A stretch of DNA of 64,000 nt from Micromonospora cremea. Lineage in GTDB: Bacteria; Actinomycetota; Actinomycetes; Mycobacteriales; Micromonosporaceae. The DNA lies in contig NZ_FSQT01000001.1 of assembly GCF_900143515.1 (NCBI RefSeq), positions 744,001 through 808,000 on the forward strand, in the 5' to 3' direction. The notes beneath the pieces are model-generated. The model did not search any database and had not been told where the DNA came from. It saw only the letters and a program-made list of their open reading frames with translations. Position 1 is the first letter of the stretch; the number at the start of each line of letters is the position of its first letter. Positions 9,201 through 17,082 of this stretch are shown here, piece by piece. Made by a program: the position numbers and the translations under genes.

Positions 9201-9300
9201 CATCGCCGAGGAGTTCCTCGATGCGGGCGTCTTCACCGCCGCGGAGAATGACCTCATCGTCTCCCACGCAGCCCGGTCGAACAACGAACTCGCTCCATAG
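6202..9300 (+). CDS. Secreted GH127 beta-L-arabinofuranosidase with inserted LamG domain
   Basis: 1032 residues. A Tat-type signal (SRRKVLQAS then an Ala-rich stretch) predicts export. The GH127 fold (DUF1680) begins near residue 67, breaks off near 168 (ELAACQAA) and resumes near 414 (HPGYLGALPED). The residues between form a LamG/concanavalin-like region (FTIATWVNL, YVNGQQAG, IDEFHIFDRALSQAEV). GH127 enzymes use a cysteine nucleophile with a zinc site: E656-T-C658 and C726-C727 match that arrangement, and E638 is a candidate acid/base. The last 56 residues form a small helical module also found in the gene at 60233. Start GTG 6202 has GAGGA upstream. It likely trims terminal L-arabinofuranose from arabinan or arabinosides. 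Confidence 0.9.
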   Translation: MTQPDKRPISRRKVLQASAIGVAAAATAGALPATAAEAAPAVEATAGLTALAATPADLGPGATAPVRPFQLRDVKLGDGLLQEKRDRMKAWLRQFDERRFLVLFNNQAGRPNPAGVSVPGGWEDGGLLSGHWAGHFMTALAQGYADLGEPIFKSKLDWMVDELAACQAAITARMGDGGPGDEEPQEPQIGRVPGRFGSALRLNGPSRAQHVTLPQEAISQLADFTIATWVNLGSTQSFSRLFDFGQNTTVNMFLTPRAGVTGNVPRFAITVSGSGGEQRIDGNAALPTNQWVHLAVTLTQQTGTLYVNGQQAGQNTNMTLSPANLGNPGNRWIGRSQYGDAFLDASIDEFHIFDRALSQAEVQSMLDSPTGSTAGGSIAWYRFEEQGGTAIKDASPNGRDGGIVVAQSSGAADWVPTHPGYLGALPEDTVLRLGPPRWAVYGGNAATNTWAPWYTQHKIMRGLLDAYYHTDNHKALDVVVKMADWAHLALTIGDKNHPAYAGPITRDNLNYMWDLYIAGESGGANEVFPEIYALTGDAKHLDTAKRFDNRESLFDACVENRDILVTTPATRPGRRRPDRLHVNMHMPQFVGYMRVYEHSGDPEYFQAAKNFFGMLVPHRRYAHGGLGGNYPGSNNNTELFQNRDNIANSIAQGGAETCSAYNLLKLARNLFLHEHDPAYMDHYERGLFNQIAGSRADTTSVSNPQVTYFQPLTPGITRSYGNTGTCCGGTGLENHTKYQETVYFKSADGNTLWVNLYVPSTLTWAEKGFVVTQETNYPREDHTKLTVNGSGPLDIKLRVPGWVQKGFHVTINGVSQDVDAKPASYLTLSRTWAPGDTIEIRMPFSIRIERAIDRPDTQSIFWGPLLMQILGNPGSGNYRELSLYRHLKRDGDYSRAAITQASTTAGGDLLFTTHGFNLRPYHIGDTQAASSYFRRIEPTIVFGSVDTGVPNHKRNDGLPNYDVPVQGITSPGTDGPTFLDLVWDEAPFENHGQFVSTVTRIAEEFLDAGVFTAAENDLIVSHAARSNNELAP

Positions 9301-9336
9301 GAGACACCGGCCGTCGTCGAATCCGCCCACCAAAGG

Positions 9337-9372
9337 CCGCGGCCCGATCGACTCGAGTCGACCGGGCCGCGG
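9337..9372 (+). terminator. Hairpin terminator after GH127
   Basis: CCGCGGCCCG (9337-9346) pairs with CGGGCCGCGG (9363-9372); the bases between are themselves a palindrome (TCGACTCGAGTCGA). It begins 36 bp after the stop. Confidence 0.7.
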
Positions 9373-9583
9373 TATCGCCCACATTCCGCTGGGCAAACGC
9401 CTTGACGCTCAATAACGCCCGGCAATTTCGTGGGCAGCAATCGCTATTTCAACCACGCCGCGCAGTCCCTGGGCGGCGCAGTAACCGTGCTCCGGTTCGA
9501 ACTGGCAACTCCCGGTTACAGCTCCTATCGGTCGCACGAACCCGTCATTTCAACCGATTCCAATGAGGCTTGTGTCCCGACAG

Positions 9584-9597
9584 TGTTAGCGATAACA
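9584..9597. promoter_or_regulatory. LacI-type operator, site 3, before the sugar transporter
   Basis: TGTTAGCGATAACA is a near-perfect palindrome and the best match to the shared motif in the window (13 of 14). It lies 97 bp before the transporter's first ATG, where it could block transcription of the whole ABC-ara gene set. Confidence 0.75.
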
Positions 9598-9693
9598 TCT
9601 GCTCGCTTGTCAGCGCACACCGAACGCGACTGCACGATATTGACCACCACCCGGCTCGGGACTGCGTCGAGCCGATTTTGAGGAGGAGACCAG

Positions 9694-10686
9694 ATGGCGA
9701 GGAACAGGAGATTCCGCCGGCTACTCAGCGTCGTTAGCGCGGGAGTCATGGCGATTGGCCTGTCGGCGTGTTCCAGCGGTGGAGACGACACCGGCGCAGG
9801 CGACGAGCTGACCACGATCGGCTTTGTGGCCGTCGGTCCGGAGGGTGCATGGCGGCAGGCCAACGAGGCCAACATGCAGGAGACCTTCACCAAGGAGGCC
9901 GGCTTCGACCTGAAGTACGCCCCGGCTACGAACCTGGACCAGAAGTCGCAGATCGACGCGTTCACGTCCTTTGTGGACGAGGGCGTGGATGTCATCCTGC
10001 TGTCGGCGACGGAGGGCTCGGGCTGGGAGGACTCGCTCAAGCGCGCCCAGGAGGCGGAGATTCCCGTCATCCTGATCGACCGTGGCATCGAGCCCGACGC
10101 GACCGACCTCTACGCCACCCGCATCGCGCCCGACAACTTGCAGGTCAGCAAGTCGGTCGCCGGATGGGCCGCGGAGACCTTCCCCCAGGGGGCGAACTAC
10201 TTCGTGATCGAGGGGCCCGCGGGCGTCTCCGTCGTCAACGAGCGCAACCGTGGCTGGAACGAGACGATCGGCGCGAAGACCGAGTTCAAGAAGCTCGGCG
10301 CGCAGACGGCCAACTGGTCGACGGAGGAGGCGAAGAGCGTCTTCGAGACGGTGCTCAAGTCGAACAAGAACAACGTCCAGCTCGTCTTCGCGCAGAACGA
10401 CGAGATGGGCCTCGGCGCTGTCCTCGCTGTCGAGGAGGCTGGCCTGGTGCCCGGCAAGGACGTGAAGATCGCCACGATCGACGGCACGCACAACGCCGTC
10501 CAGGCGCTGGCGGACGGCAAGCTGAGCTTCGTCGCGGAGTACAACCCGTTGTTCGGTGAGACGGCCCTGGACGCGGTGAAGAAGGTTCTCGCTGGTGACA
10601 AGGTCGAGCCGTACATCATCGTGCCGAGCCTGACGTTCAACTCGCCGGATGCGGCCAAGACGGCGCTGCCCAGCCGGAAGTACTAG
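9694..10686 (+). CDS. Sugar ABC transporter substrate-binding lipoprotein (YtfQ type)
   Basis: 330 residues. Basic N-terminus, hydrophobic stretch and lipobox LSAC with Cys26 show a lipoprotein held on the outer face of the membrane. The body is a periplasmic-binding type I fold: LTTIGFVAVGPEGAWRQ, GVDVILLSATEGSGW, IPVILIDRG, VFAQNDEMGLGAV. It resembles the galactofuranose-binding YtfQ; with araBDA downstream it more likely binds L-arabinose, its furanose form or short arabino-oligosaccharides (inference from context). GAGGAGGAG lies before the ATG. It leads the transporter set and is followed by a strong hairpin. Confidence 0.92.
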   Translation: MARNRRFRRLLSVVSAGVMAIGLSACSSGGDDTGAGDELTTIGFVAVGPEGAWRQANEANMQETFTKEAGFDLKYAPATNLDQKSQIDAFTSFVDEGVDVILLSATEGSGWEDSLKRAQEAEIPVILIDRGIEPDATDLYATRIAPDNLQVSKSVAGWAAETFPQGANYFVIEGPAGVSVVNERNRGWNETIGAKTEFKKLGAQTANWSTEEAKSVFETVLKSNKNNVQLVFAQNDEMGLGAVLAVEEAGLVPGKDVKIATIDGTHNAVQALADGKLSFVAEYNPLFGETALDAVKKVLAGDKVEPYIIVPSLTFNSPDAAKTALPSRKY

Positions 10687-10724
10687 TTCCGGGCGGCGCC
10701 CGATCGGCCCCGATCTGGGCCGGC

Positions 10725-10763
10725 GGTGCCGGGGCCTTCCGAACCGGGGGAGGCCCCGGCACC
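10725..10763 (+). terminator. Intra-operon hairpin after the binding-protein gene
   Basis: GGTGCCGGGGCCT (10725-10737) pairs perfectly with AGGCCCCGGCACC (10751-10763). It lies between the binding protein and the ATPase and likely lowers read-through or protects upstream mRNA, giving more binding protein than transporter. Confidence 0.7.
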
Positions 10764-10826
10764 GCGTGACATCACCACTGCGAGTCGATCGTGGTGGTTG
10801 CAGGCGGCAGCTGCGAGGTAGGGAAA

Positions 10827-12401
10827 ATGACAGGATCACCACCGATCGTCGAGATGCAGGGCATCTCCATCGCGTTCCCCGGGGTGAAGGCGCTCGACAA
10901 CGTCGACTTCCGACTCTTTCAGGGGGAAGTCCACACCCTGATGGGTGAGAACGGCGCCGGCAAGTCCACTCTCATCAAAGCGCTGACAGGCGTCTATCGG
11001 ATCGATGCCGGGTCCATCCTGATCGCGGGGCAGGGGCGGCGCCTGAACGGCACCGCCGACGCCCAGGCGGCGGGCATCTCCACCGTGTACCAGGAGGTGA
11101 ACCTGTGTACGAACCTGACGATCGGTGAGAACGTCATGCTCGGACACGAGGTGCGCGGCCGGATCGGCGTGAACTGGCGGGCCACCAACAAGGCGGCGAC
11201 GGAAGCGCTCGCCAAGCTGGGGCTCGGGCATCTCAACCCGCGCCGACCCCTTTCCAGTGTCTCGCTGGCGATGCAGCAGCTGGTGGCGATCAGCCGGGCG
11301 ATGGTCACGGACTCCAAGGTGCTCATCCTCGACGAGCCCACGTCGAGCCTCGACGCGAACGAGGTCGACGGGCTGTTCCGGGTGATCCGCCGGCTGCGTG
11401 ACCAGGGGGTGGCGATCCTCTTCGTGTCGCACTTCCTCGATCAGGTGTACGCGATCAGTGATCGCCTGACGGTGCTGCGGAACGGGAAGTACGAGGGCGA
11501 GTACCTCACCCGCGAACTGGACCGCACCGTGCTCATCTCGAAGATGATCGGCAAGGATCTCGCGGCGCTGAAGTCCTTGGGATCCAACCGTCAGACCCAG
11601 GAGCGCGACCGGACCGTCATCCCCCTCGTGAAGGCGACCGGGATCGGCCGGACGGGTTCGATCGAGCCCACGGATCTGGACCTGCATCGGGGCGAGATCG
11701 TCGGGTTCGCCGGGCTACTCGGATCGGGTCGCACCGAACTCGCTCGGCTGCTCTACGGGGCGGACCGGCCGGACAGCGGCGAGGTGGAGATCGACGGAAA
11801 GAAGTCCGAGATCCACACCCCGGTCGACGGCCTCGAGCACCGCATCGCGTTCTCCACCGAAAACCGCCGTGACGAAGGCATCCTCGGCGATCTCACCGTC
11901 CGCGAAAACCTCATCCTGGCTGTTCAGGCCAAGCGAGGGTGGGCGCGGCCGCTGCCGCGCCGTGAGCAGGACGCGATCGTCAGCAAATACATGGCTGCCC
12001 TGAACGTGCGACCCGCCGACCCCGAGCGGCCGATCAAGAATCTCTCCGGCGGCAACCAGCAGAAGGTACTGCTCGGCCGTTGGCTCGCGACGAACCCGGA
12101 GCTCCTGATACTCGACGAGCCAACCCGGGGGATCGATGTGGGCGCCAAGGCCGAGATCCAGGAGAGCGTCGCGGAGCTCGCCGGAGGCGGCGTCGCTGTC
12201 GTGTTCATCTCCTCCGAGCTCGAGGAGGTGATTCGGCTGAGCGATCGCATCGTCGTCCTGAAGGACCACCGCAAGATCGGGGAGATCATCAACGGACCCG
12301 ATGTCACCGCCCAGGAGGTCGTCGACATCATCGCCGCGCATGGGGAAGCCGCTCTCGAAAGCGACATCATCGATCCGGACGGGAAGGACAGCACCGCGTG
12401 A
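10827..12401 (+). CDS. Sugar ABC transporter ATP-binding protein (YtfR type)
   Basis: 524 residues with two fused nucleotide-binding domains, as usual in the CUT2 class. Domain 1 has Walker A GENGAGKST and Walker B LILDEPTSSLD; domain 2 has a degenerate Walker A (GLLGSGRTE), signature NLSGGNQQK and Walker B LLILDEPTRGID. Start taken at ATG 10827, which has GAGGTAGGG upstream; an in-frame GTG at 10791 lacks one. Its TGA overlaps the next GTG (GTGA), so it is translationally coupled to the first permease. Confidence 0.93.
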   Translation: MTGSPPIVEMQGISIAFPGVKALDNVDFRLFQGEVHTLMGENGAGKSTLIKALTGVYRIDAGSILIAGQGRRLNGTADAQAAGISTVYQEVNLCTNLTIGENVMLGHEVRGRIGVNWRATNKAATEALAKLGLGHLNPRRPLSSVSLAMQQLVAISRAMVTDSKVLILDEPTSSLDANEVDGLFRVIRRLRDQGVAILFVSHFLDQVYAISDRLTVLRNGKYEGEYLTRELDRTVLISKMIGKDLAALKSLGSNRQTQERDRTVIPLVKATGIGRTGSIEPTDLDLHRGEIVGFAGLLGSGRTELARLLYGADRPDSGEVEIDGKKSEIHTPVDGLEHRIAFSTENRRDEGILGDLTVRENLILAVQAKRGWARPLPRREQDAIVSKYMAALNVRPADPERPIKNLSGGNQQKVLLGRWLATNPELLILDEPTRGIDVGAKAEIQESVAELAGGGVAVVFISSELEEVIRLSDRIVVLKDHRKIGEIINGPDVTAQEVVDIIAAHGEAALESDIIDPDGKDSTA

Positions 12402-13483
12402 GTACGACAGAGAGGCGGACCGGCGCGGGGGGGCGAGACCTGATCCGGCGGCCTTACTTCTGGGGGATCATCGCGATCCTGTTGCTCCTCCTGGTAAACG
12501 TCCTCAAGGACCCATCCTTCCTTGCGGTTTCGGTCAACTCGGCCAACGGCAACCTGGTGGGCAACCTCCTCGACATCCTTCGGGCATCCGCGCCGATCCT
12601 GATGATCGCGGTCGGCATGTCGTTGGTCATCGCGACCGGTGGGATCGACCTGTCGGTCGGCTCCGTCATGGTCGTCGCCGGCGCGGTCTCCATGGAGTTC
12701 CTCAAGGCGAGCGGTGACTCGACCTCCAGCGGAGTGGCGCTCGGCGCACTGGGCCTGGCTCTGGCGGTGAGTGCGCTGCTGGGCGTCGTCAACGGCATCC
12801 TGGTCTCCGTCGTCGGGCTTCAGCCGTTCATCTCGACGCTCGTCATGATGCTTGCCGGCCGTGGGCTGGCGAAGGTGATCACCTCGGGGCAGAACACAGC
12901 CGCCTCCAACGGACCGTTCCGATGGATCGCGAACGGATACGTCATCGGTTTGCCGGTTGTGGTGCTGCTTGCCGTCGTGGTGGTGGTCATCGTTGCTGTC
13001 GTCGTCCGCCGCAGCGCGCTCGGTCTGATGATCGAGGCTATCGGCATCAATCCGAAGGCCAGCCGGATGGCGGGGATCAGACCGCGCGGCCTGCTCATCA
13101 CGGTTTACGCGGTCAGCGGCATCCTGGCCGGGGTCGCCGGTGTCTTCGCGACGGCGAGCGTGATGACCGTCGACGTTTCCAGGACCGGATACCAGCTCGA
13201 GTTGGACGCAATCCTCGCCGTGGTGATCGGCGGCGCCTCGCTCGCCGGTGGCAAGTTCTCCATGGGCGGCGCGGTCGTCGGTGGGCTGCTGATCGCGACG
13301 CTGGACAAGACGATCGTGTTCCTCGGCGTCTCCTCCTCGGCGACGCCCGCCTTCAAGGCGGCGGTCATCATCGTGCTGTGCCTACTTCAGTCCGAGCGGG
13401 TACGAAATCTGTTCACGCAGCGCCCCGTACCAACCGCTCGCGCGCCTAAGGCTCGCGCGCCTAAGGAGAGCGTGACCGCATGA
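12398..13483 (+). CDS. Sugar ABC transporter permease 1 (YtfT type)
   Basis: 361 residues, about nine membrane segments. The CUT2 permease signature ATGGIDLSVGSVMVVAGA is clear, as are GLQPFISTLVMMLAGRG and the late AVVIGGASLAGGKFSMGGA. GTG 12398 overlaps the ATPase stop by four bases. The C-terminus has a small repeat (ARAPKARAPKE). It forms the channel with the permease encoded next. Confidence 0.92.
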   Translation: MSTTERRTGAGGRDLIRRPYFWGIIAILLLLLVNVLKDPSFLAVSVNSANGNLVGNLLDILRASAPILMIAVGMSLVIATGGIDLSVGSVMVVAGAVSMEFLKASGDSTSSGVALGALGLALAVSALLGVVNGILVSVVGLQPFISTLVMMLAGRGLAKVITSGQNTAASNGPFRWIANGYVIGLPVVVLLAVVVVVIVAVVVRRSALGLMIEAIGINPKASRMAGIRPRGLLITVYAVSGILAGVAGVFATASVMTVDVSRTGYQLELDAILAVVIGGASLAGGKFSMGGAVVGGLLIATLDKTIVFLGVSSSATPAFKAAVIIVLCLLQSERVRNLFTQRPVPTARAPKARAPKESVTA

Positions 13484-14535
13484 CCATCACGATGCTCCCC
13501 GATCCCCCCGGGGCGGAGACGAAGTCACGGATCGGTCGGCTGACGGATGTCGCGGCGCGGACGTGGCGGACGAACCTGACCACCGTGCCGACCCTCGCGG
13601 CCGTCGTGATCTTCATCGCCATGATGATCTATGGCGAGCTCGCCTACGGGCGCATCCTGCAGTACAACACGCTGTCGAACCTGCTCATCAACAACGCCCA
13701 TCTGGTGATCATCGCGGTAGGCATGACGTTCGTCATCCTGACCGGCGGAGTCGACCTGTCGGTGGGCGCCGTGATCGCGTTCTCCAGCGTCGCCGGGTTG
13801 CTCCTGGCCAACGCCGGGTGGAACCCGTGGGTCGTGATGGTGCTGATGATCGGGATCGGCACGGCCTTCGGTGTCGCGTCTGGCGTCCTGGTCCAGTACT
13901 TCAAGGTGCAGCCCTTCATCGCGACCCTCGCGATGATGTTCCTCGCCCGCGGTCTCGCCTCGACACTGAGCACCACACCCGAACGGCTCGCCGACGACTC
14001 GTCCATCAGATCGCTGGCGACGAAGTTGAAGATCATAGACGGCGAAAAGGTCAATGACCTGGTCCTGACACCGGGCGTGCTGATCGCCGTCCTCGTCGTC
14101 GTCGTCGGATTCTTCGTGCTCCACCGGACCCGAACCGGCCGCACCGTTTACGCCATCGGCGGCTCCGAGCAGTCCGCCGCGCTGATGGGCCTGCCCGTGG
14201 TACGCACCAAGCTCTGGGTGTACGCGATCAGCGGAACGCTCGCCGGCCTGGCCGCGGTCGTCTACACCTCGCGGTTGGGTATCGCGCAGAACATCACGGG
14301 CATCGGCTGGGAACTGGACGCGATCGCGGCCGTCGTGATCGGCGGCACGCTCCTGACCGGGGGCGCGGGGTACGTCCTCGGGTCGGTGGTCGGCGCGCTC
14401 GTTCTCGGTCTGATGAACGTGCTGATCACCCGGGACGGCGGGATCAGGCCGGAGGCCACGACCATCATCACCGGTGGCATCTTGCTCGTCTTCGTGCTGC
14501 TGCAGCGAGCACTGACCGCACGCAGACGCGAGTGA
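13480..14535 (+). CDS. Sugar ABC transporter permease 2 (YjfF type)
   Basis: 351 residues, multi-pass membrane protein with LTGGVDLSVGAVIAFSSVAG, KVQPFIATLAMMFLARGLAS and AVVIGGTLLTGGAGYVLGS, all standard for CUT2 permeases. Its ATG overlaps the previous stop (ATGA). Two different permeases after one fused ATPase is the YtfQRT-YjfF layout. A 49 bp gap then leads to araB. Confidence 0.92.
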   Translation: MTITMLPDPPGAETKSRIGRLTDVAARTWRTNLTTVPTLAAVVIFIAMMIYGELAYGRILQYNTLSNLLINNAHLVIIAVGMTFVILTGGVDLSVGAVIAFSSVAGLLLANAGWNPWVVMVLMIGIGTAFGVASGVLVQYFKVQPFIATLAMMFLARGLASTLSTTPERLADDSSIRSLATKLKIIDGEKVNDLVLTPGVLIAVLVVVVGFFVLHRTRTGRTVYAIGGSEQSAALMGLPVVRTKLWVYAISGTLAGLAAVVYTSRLGIAQNITGIGWELDAIAAVVIGGTLLTGGAGYVLGSVVGALVLGLMNVLITRDGGIRPEATTIITGGILLVFVLLQRALTARRRE

Positions 14536-14584
14536 GGACGGTAACGATCGTGCAGGTTCGGGACTCGTTGACGGAGGTGGCCGG

Positions 14585-16330
14585 GTGAAGGTACAGAGTG
14601 GTGGTATTCAAGAGCGGTACGTGATCGGCGTCGACTTCGGCACCCTGTCCGGCCGGGCGATCGTGGTCCGCGTCTCGGACGGAGCGGAGCTCGGCTCGGC
14701 CGTCCACGAGTACGAGCACGGCGTCATGGACGACGTCCTCACCGCCGCACCGGCCGCCGCAGGGCGGGTGCAGCTCGGTTCAGACTGGGCACTGCAGGCG
14801 CCGCAGGACTACGTCGAGGTGCTCAAGCACGCGGTGCCGGCCGCGGTCGCTGCCTCCGGAGTCGATCCGGGCGAGGTGATCGGCATTGGCACGGACTTCA
14901 CGGCATGCACGATGGTGCCCACCCTCGCCGACGGGACCCCACTGAGCGACCTGCCCGAGTTCGCGGCGCGGCCGCACGCGTACGTCAAGCTGTGGCGGCA
15001 CCACGCCGCCCAGCCGCATGCGGACCGCATCAACGCCCTGGCGCATGACCGGCGCGAGCCGTGGATCACGCGCTACGGCGGTCTCATCTCGAGCGAGTGG
15101 GAGTTCGCGAAGGGACTACAGCTGTGCGAGGAGGACCCCGAGCTCTACTCCCGGATGGAGCACTGGGTCGAGGCGGCCGACTGGATCGTATGGCAGCTGA
15201 CCGGCATGTACGTGCGCAACGGCTGCACGGCCGGCTACAAGGGCATCTATCAGGATGGCGCGTACCCGAGCCGGGAGTTCCTGGCGGCGCTGAATCCCGA
15301 CTTCGCGGGGTTCGCCGACGACAAGGTCGCCCACCAGATCGGACAGCTCGGGGACGCTGCGGGCACCCTGAGCGCCCGGGCGGCGGCGTGGACCGGGTTG
15401 CCTGAGGGCATCGCCGTGGCGGTGGGCAACGTCGACGCGCACGTCACCGCGCCCGCCGCCCAGGCCGTCCGGCCCGGCCAGATGGTCGCGATCATGGGAA
15501 CCTCGACCTGCCATGTGATGAGCCACGACCAGCTCGCCGAGGTTCCGGGCATGTGCGGCGTCGTCGACGGCGGGATCGTTTCGGGACTGTACGGCTACGA
15601 GGCTGGCCAGTCCGGGGTCGGCGACATCTTCGCGTGGTACGTGAACAACCAGGTGCCCGGGCGCCTGCACGACGAGGCCGCCGCCGCGGGCAAGAGCATC
15701 CATCAGCACCTGACCGATCTGGCGTACGCCGAGCCCGTCGGCGCCCACGGCCTCGTGGCGCTCGACTGGCATTCGGGTAACCGTTCGGTGCTCGTCGACC
15801 ACGAACTGTCGGGCGTGATCGTGGGGCAGACCCTCGCAACCCGTCCCGAACAGGGCTACCGGGCGCTGCTGGAGGCGACCGCGTTCGGCACGCGGGTCAT
15901 TGTCGAGACCTTCGCCGCCGCCGGTGTGCCCGTGACCGAGTTCATCGTCGCCGGCGGGCTGCTGAAGAACCCGCAGCTCATGCAGACGTACGCGGACGTG
16001 CTGCGCCTGCCGATCTCGACGATCGCGAGCGAGCAGGGTCCCGCGCTCGGCTCGGCGATCCATGCGGCCCTCGCTGCCGGGGCGTATCCCGACATCCGCG
16101 CCGCCGCCGCCGCGATGGGCGCGGTCGACCGTTCGGTCTACACCCCGAACGAGACGGCTGCCGCGGTATACGACCAGCTCTTCGCTGAGTACCGCACGCT
16201 GCACGACTACTTCGGCCGGGGCGCGACCGGGGCGATGAAGCGGCTGCGGGCACTTCGTCGCGACGCGCTCCAGGTCGCCAACTGGGCGGCGGAGTCCGTC
16301 CCCGAGCTGGTCGAAGGGGTCAGTGCGTGA
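14585..16330 (+). CDS. araB: L-ribulokinase
   Basis: 581 residues, FGGY kinase family; phosphorylates L-ribulose to L-ribulose 5-phosphate with ATP. The N-terminal phosphate loop region reads VIGVDFGTLSGRAIVVR, the DFTACTMVPT and RPHAYVKLWRHHAA stretches are typical of AraB, and the C-terminal nucleotide site reads FIVAGGLLKNPQLMQTYADVL. Start GTG 14585 has GGAGG seven bases upstream. Length is slightly above usual because of a C-terminal tail. Its stop overlaps the araD start. Confidence 0.95.
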   Translation: MKVQSGGIQERYVIGVDFGTLSGRAIVVRVSDGAELGSAVHEYEHGVMDDVLTAAPAAAGRVQLGSDWALQAPQDYVEVLKHAVPAAVAASGVDPGEVIGIGTDFTACTMVPTLADGTPLSDLPEFAARPHAYVKLWRHHAAQPHADRINALAHDRREPWITRYGGLISSEWEFAKGLQLCEEDPELYSRMEHWVEAADWIVWQLTGMYVRNGCTAGYKGIYQDGAYPSREFLAALNPDFAGFADDKVAHQIGQLGDAAGTLSARAAAWTGLPEGIAVAVGNVDAHVTAPAAQAVRPGQMVAIMGTSTCHVMSHDQLAEVPGMCGVVDGGIVSGLYGYEAGQSGVGDIFAWYVNNQVPGRLHDEAAAAGKSIHQHLTDLAYAEPVGAHGLVALDWHSGNRSVLVDHELSGVIVGQTLATRPEQGYRALLEATAFGTRVIVETFAAAGVPVTEFIVAGGLLKNPQLMQTYADVLRLPISTIASEQGPALGSAIHAALAAGAYPDIRAAAAAMGAVDRSVYTPNETAAAVYDQLFAEYRTLHDYFGRGATGAMKRLRALRRDALQVANWAAESVPELVEGVSA

Positions 16331-17082
16331 GCGGGATCTTCAGCCATGACGTGCAATCGGCAATCGAAGCCACCCGGGTGGAGGTGGCGCGCCTCCACGG
16401 GGAGCTGACCCGGTACGGGCTCGTCGTCTGGACGGCCGGCAACGTGTCGGGCCGGGTCCCGGGCGCCGATCTGTTCGTCATCAAGCCGTCCGGCGTCTCT
16501 TACGACGCGCTGGCGCCCGAGAACATGATCCTCTGCGACCTGGACGGCACCGTCATCCCCGAGACCCCCGGCAGCGAGCGGGTACCCTCGAGCGACACCG
16601 CGGCACACGCATACGTGTACCGCCACATGGCCGGCGTGGGCGGTGTCGTGCACACGCACTCCACCTACGCGGTGGGGTGGGCGGCGCGCGGCGAGGAGAT
16701 CCCTTGTGTCATCACCGCGATGGCGGACGAGTTCGGGGGGCCCATCCCGATCGGGCCGTTCGCGATCATCGGTGACGACTCGATCGGCCGCGGCATCGTC
16801 GAGACCCTCACGGGCCATCGCTCGCGGGCCGTACTGATGCAGAACCACGGGCCGTTCACGATCGGGGCGACGCCGAAGGACGCCGTGAAGGCCGCCGTCA
16901 TGGTCGAGGATGTCGCGCGCACCGTGCACCTCGCCCGTGAGGCGGGCACCCTCATCCCGATTCCGCAGGAGGCGATCGACCGCCTCTACGACCGCTACCA
17001 GAACGTGTACGGGCAGGCCGATGATGCCCGCCGCGCCACCCCCGCCGCAAACGCGCCCGAGCAGGAAGAGATCTACGCATGA
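16327..17082 (+). CDS. araD: L-ribulose-5-phosphate 4-epimerase
   Basis: 251 residues, class II aldolase/epimerase family; converts L-ribulose 5-phosphate to D-xylulose 5-phosphate. Seen are TAGNVSGR (phosphate site), KPSGVSYD, and the zinc histidines in VVHTHSTYA and the late MQNHGPF. GTG start overlaps the araB TGA by four bases; stop overlaps the araA ATG. About 20 residues longer than many AraD, in a variable C-terminal tail. Confidence 0.95.
   Translation: MSGIFSHDVQSAIEATRVEVARLHGELTRYGLVVWTAGNVSGRVPGADLFVIKPSGVSYDALAPENMILCDLDGTVIPETPGSERVPSSDTAAHAYVYRHMAGVGGVVHTHSTYAVGWAARGEEIPCVITAMADEFGGPIPIGPFAIIGDDSIGRGIVETLTGHRSRAVLMQNHGPFTIGATPKDAVKAAVMVEDVARTVHLAREAGTLIPIPQEAIDRLYDRYQNVYGQADDARRATPAANAPEQEEIYA

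Noticed and set aside
16301..16326. GAGCTGGTCGAAGGGG before araD as a repeat element
   Set aside because: It lies within the araB coding end and no inverted partner was found.
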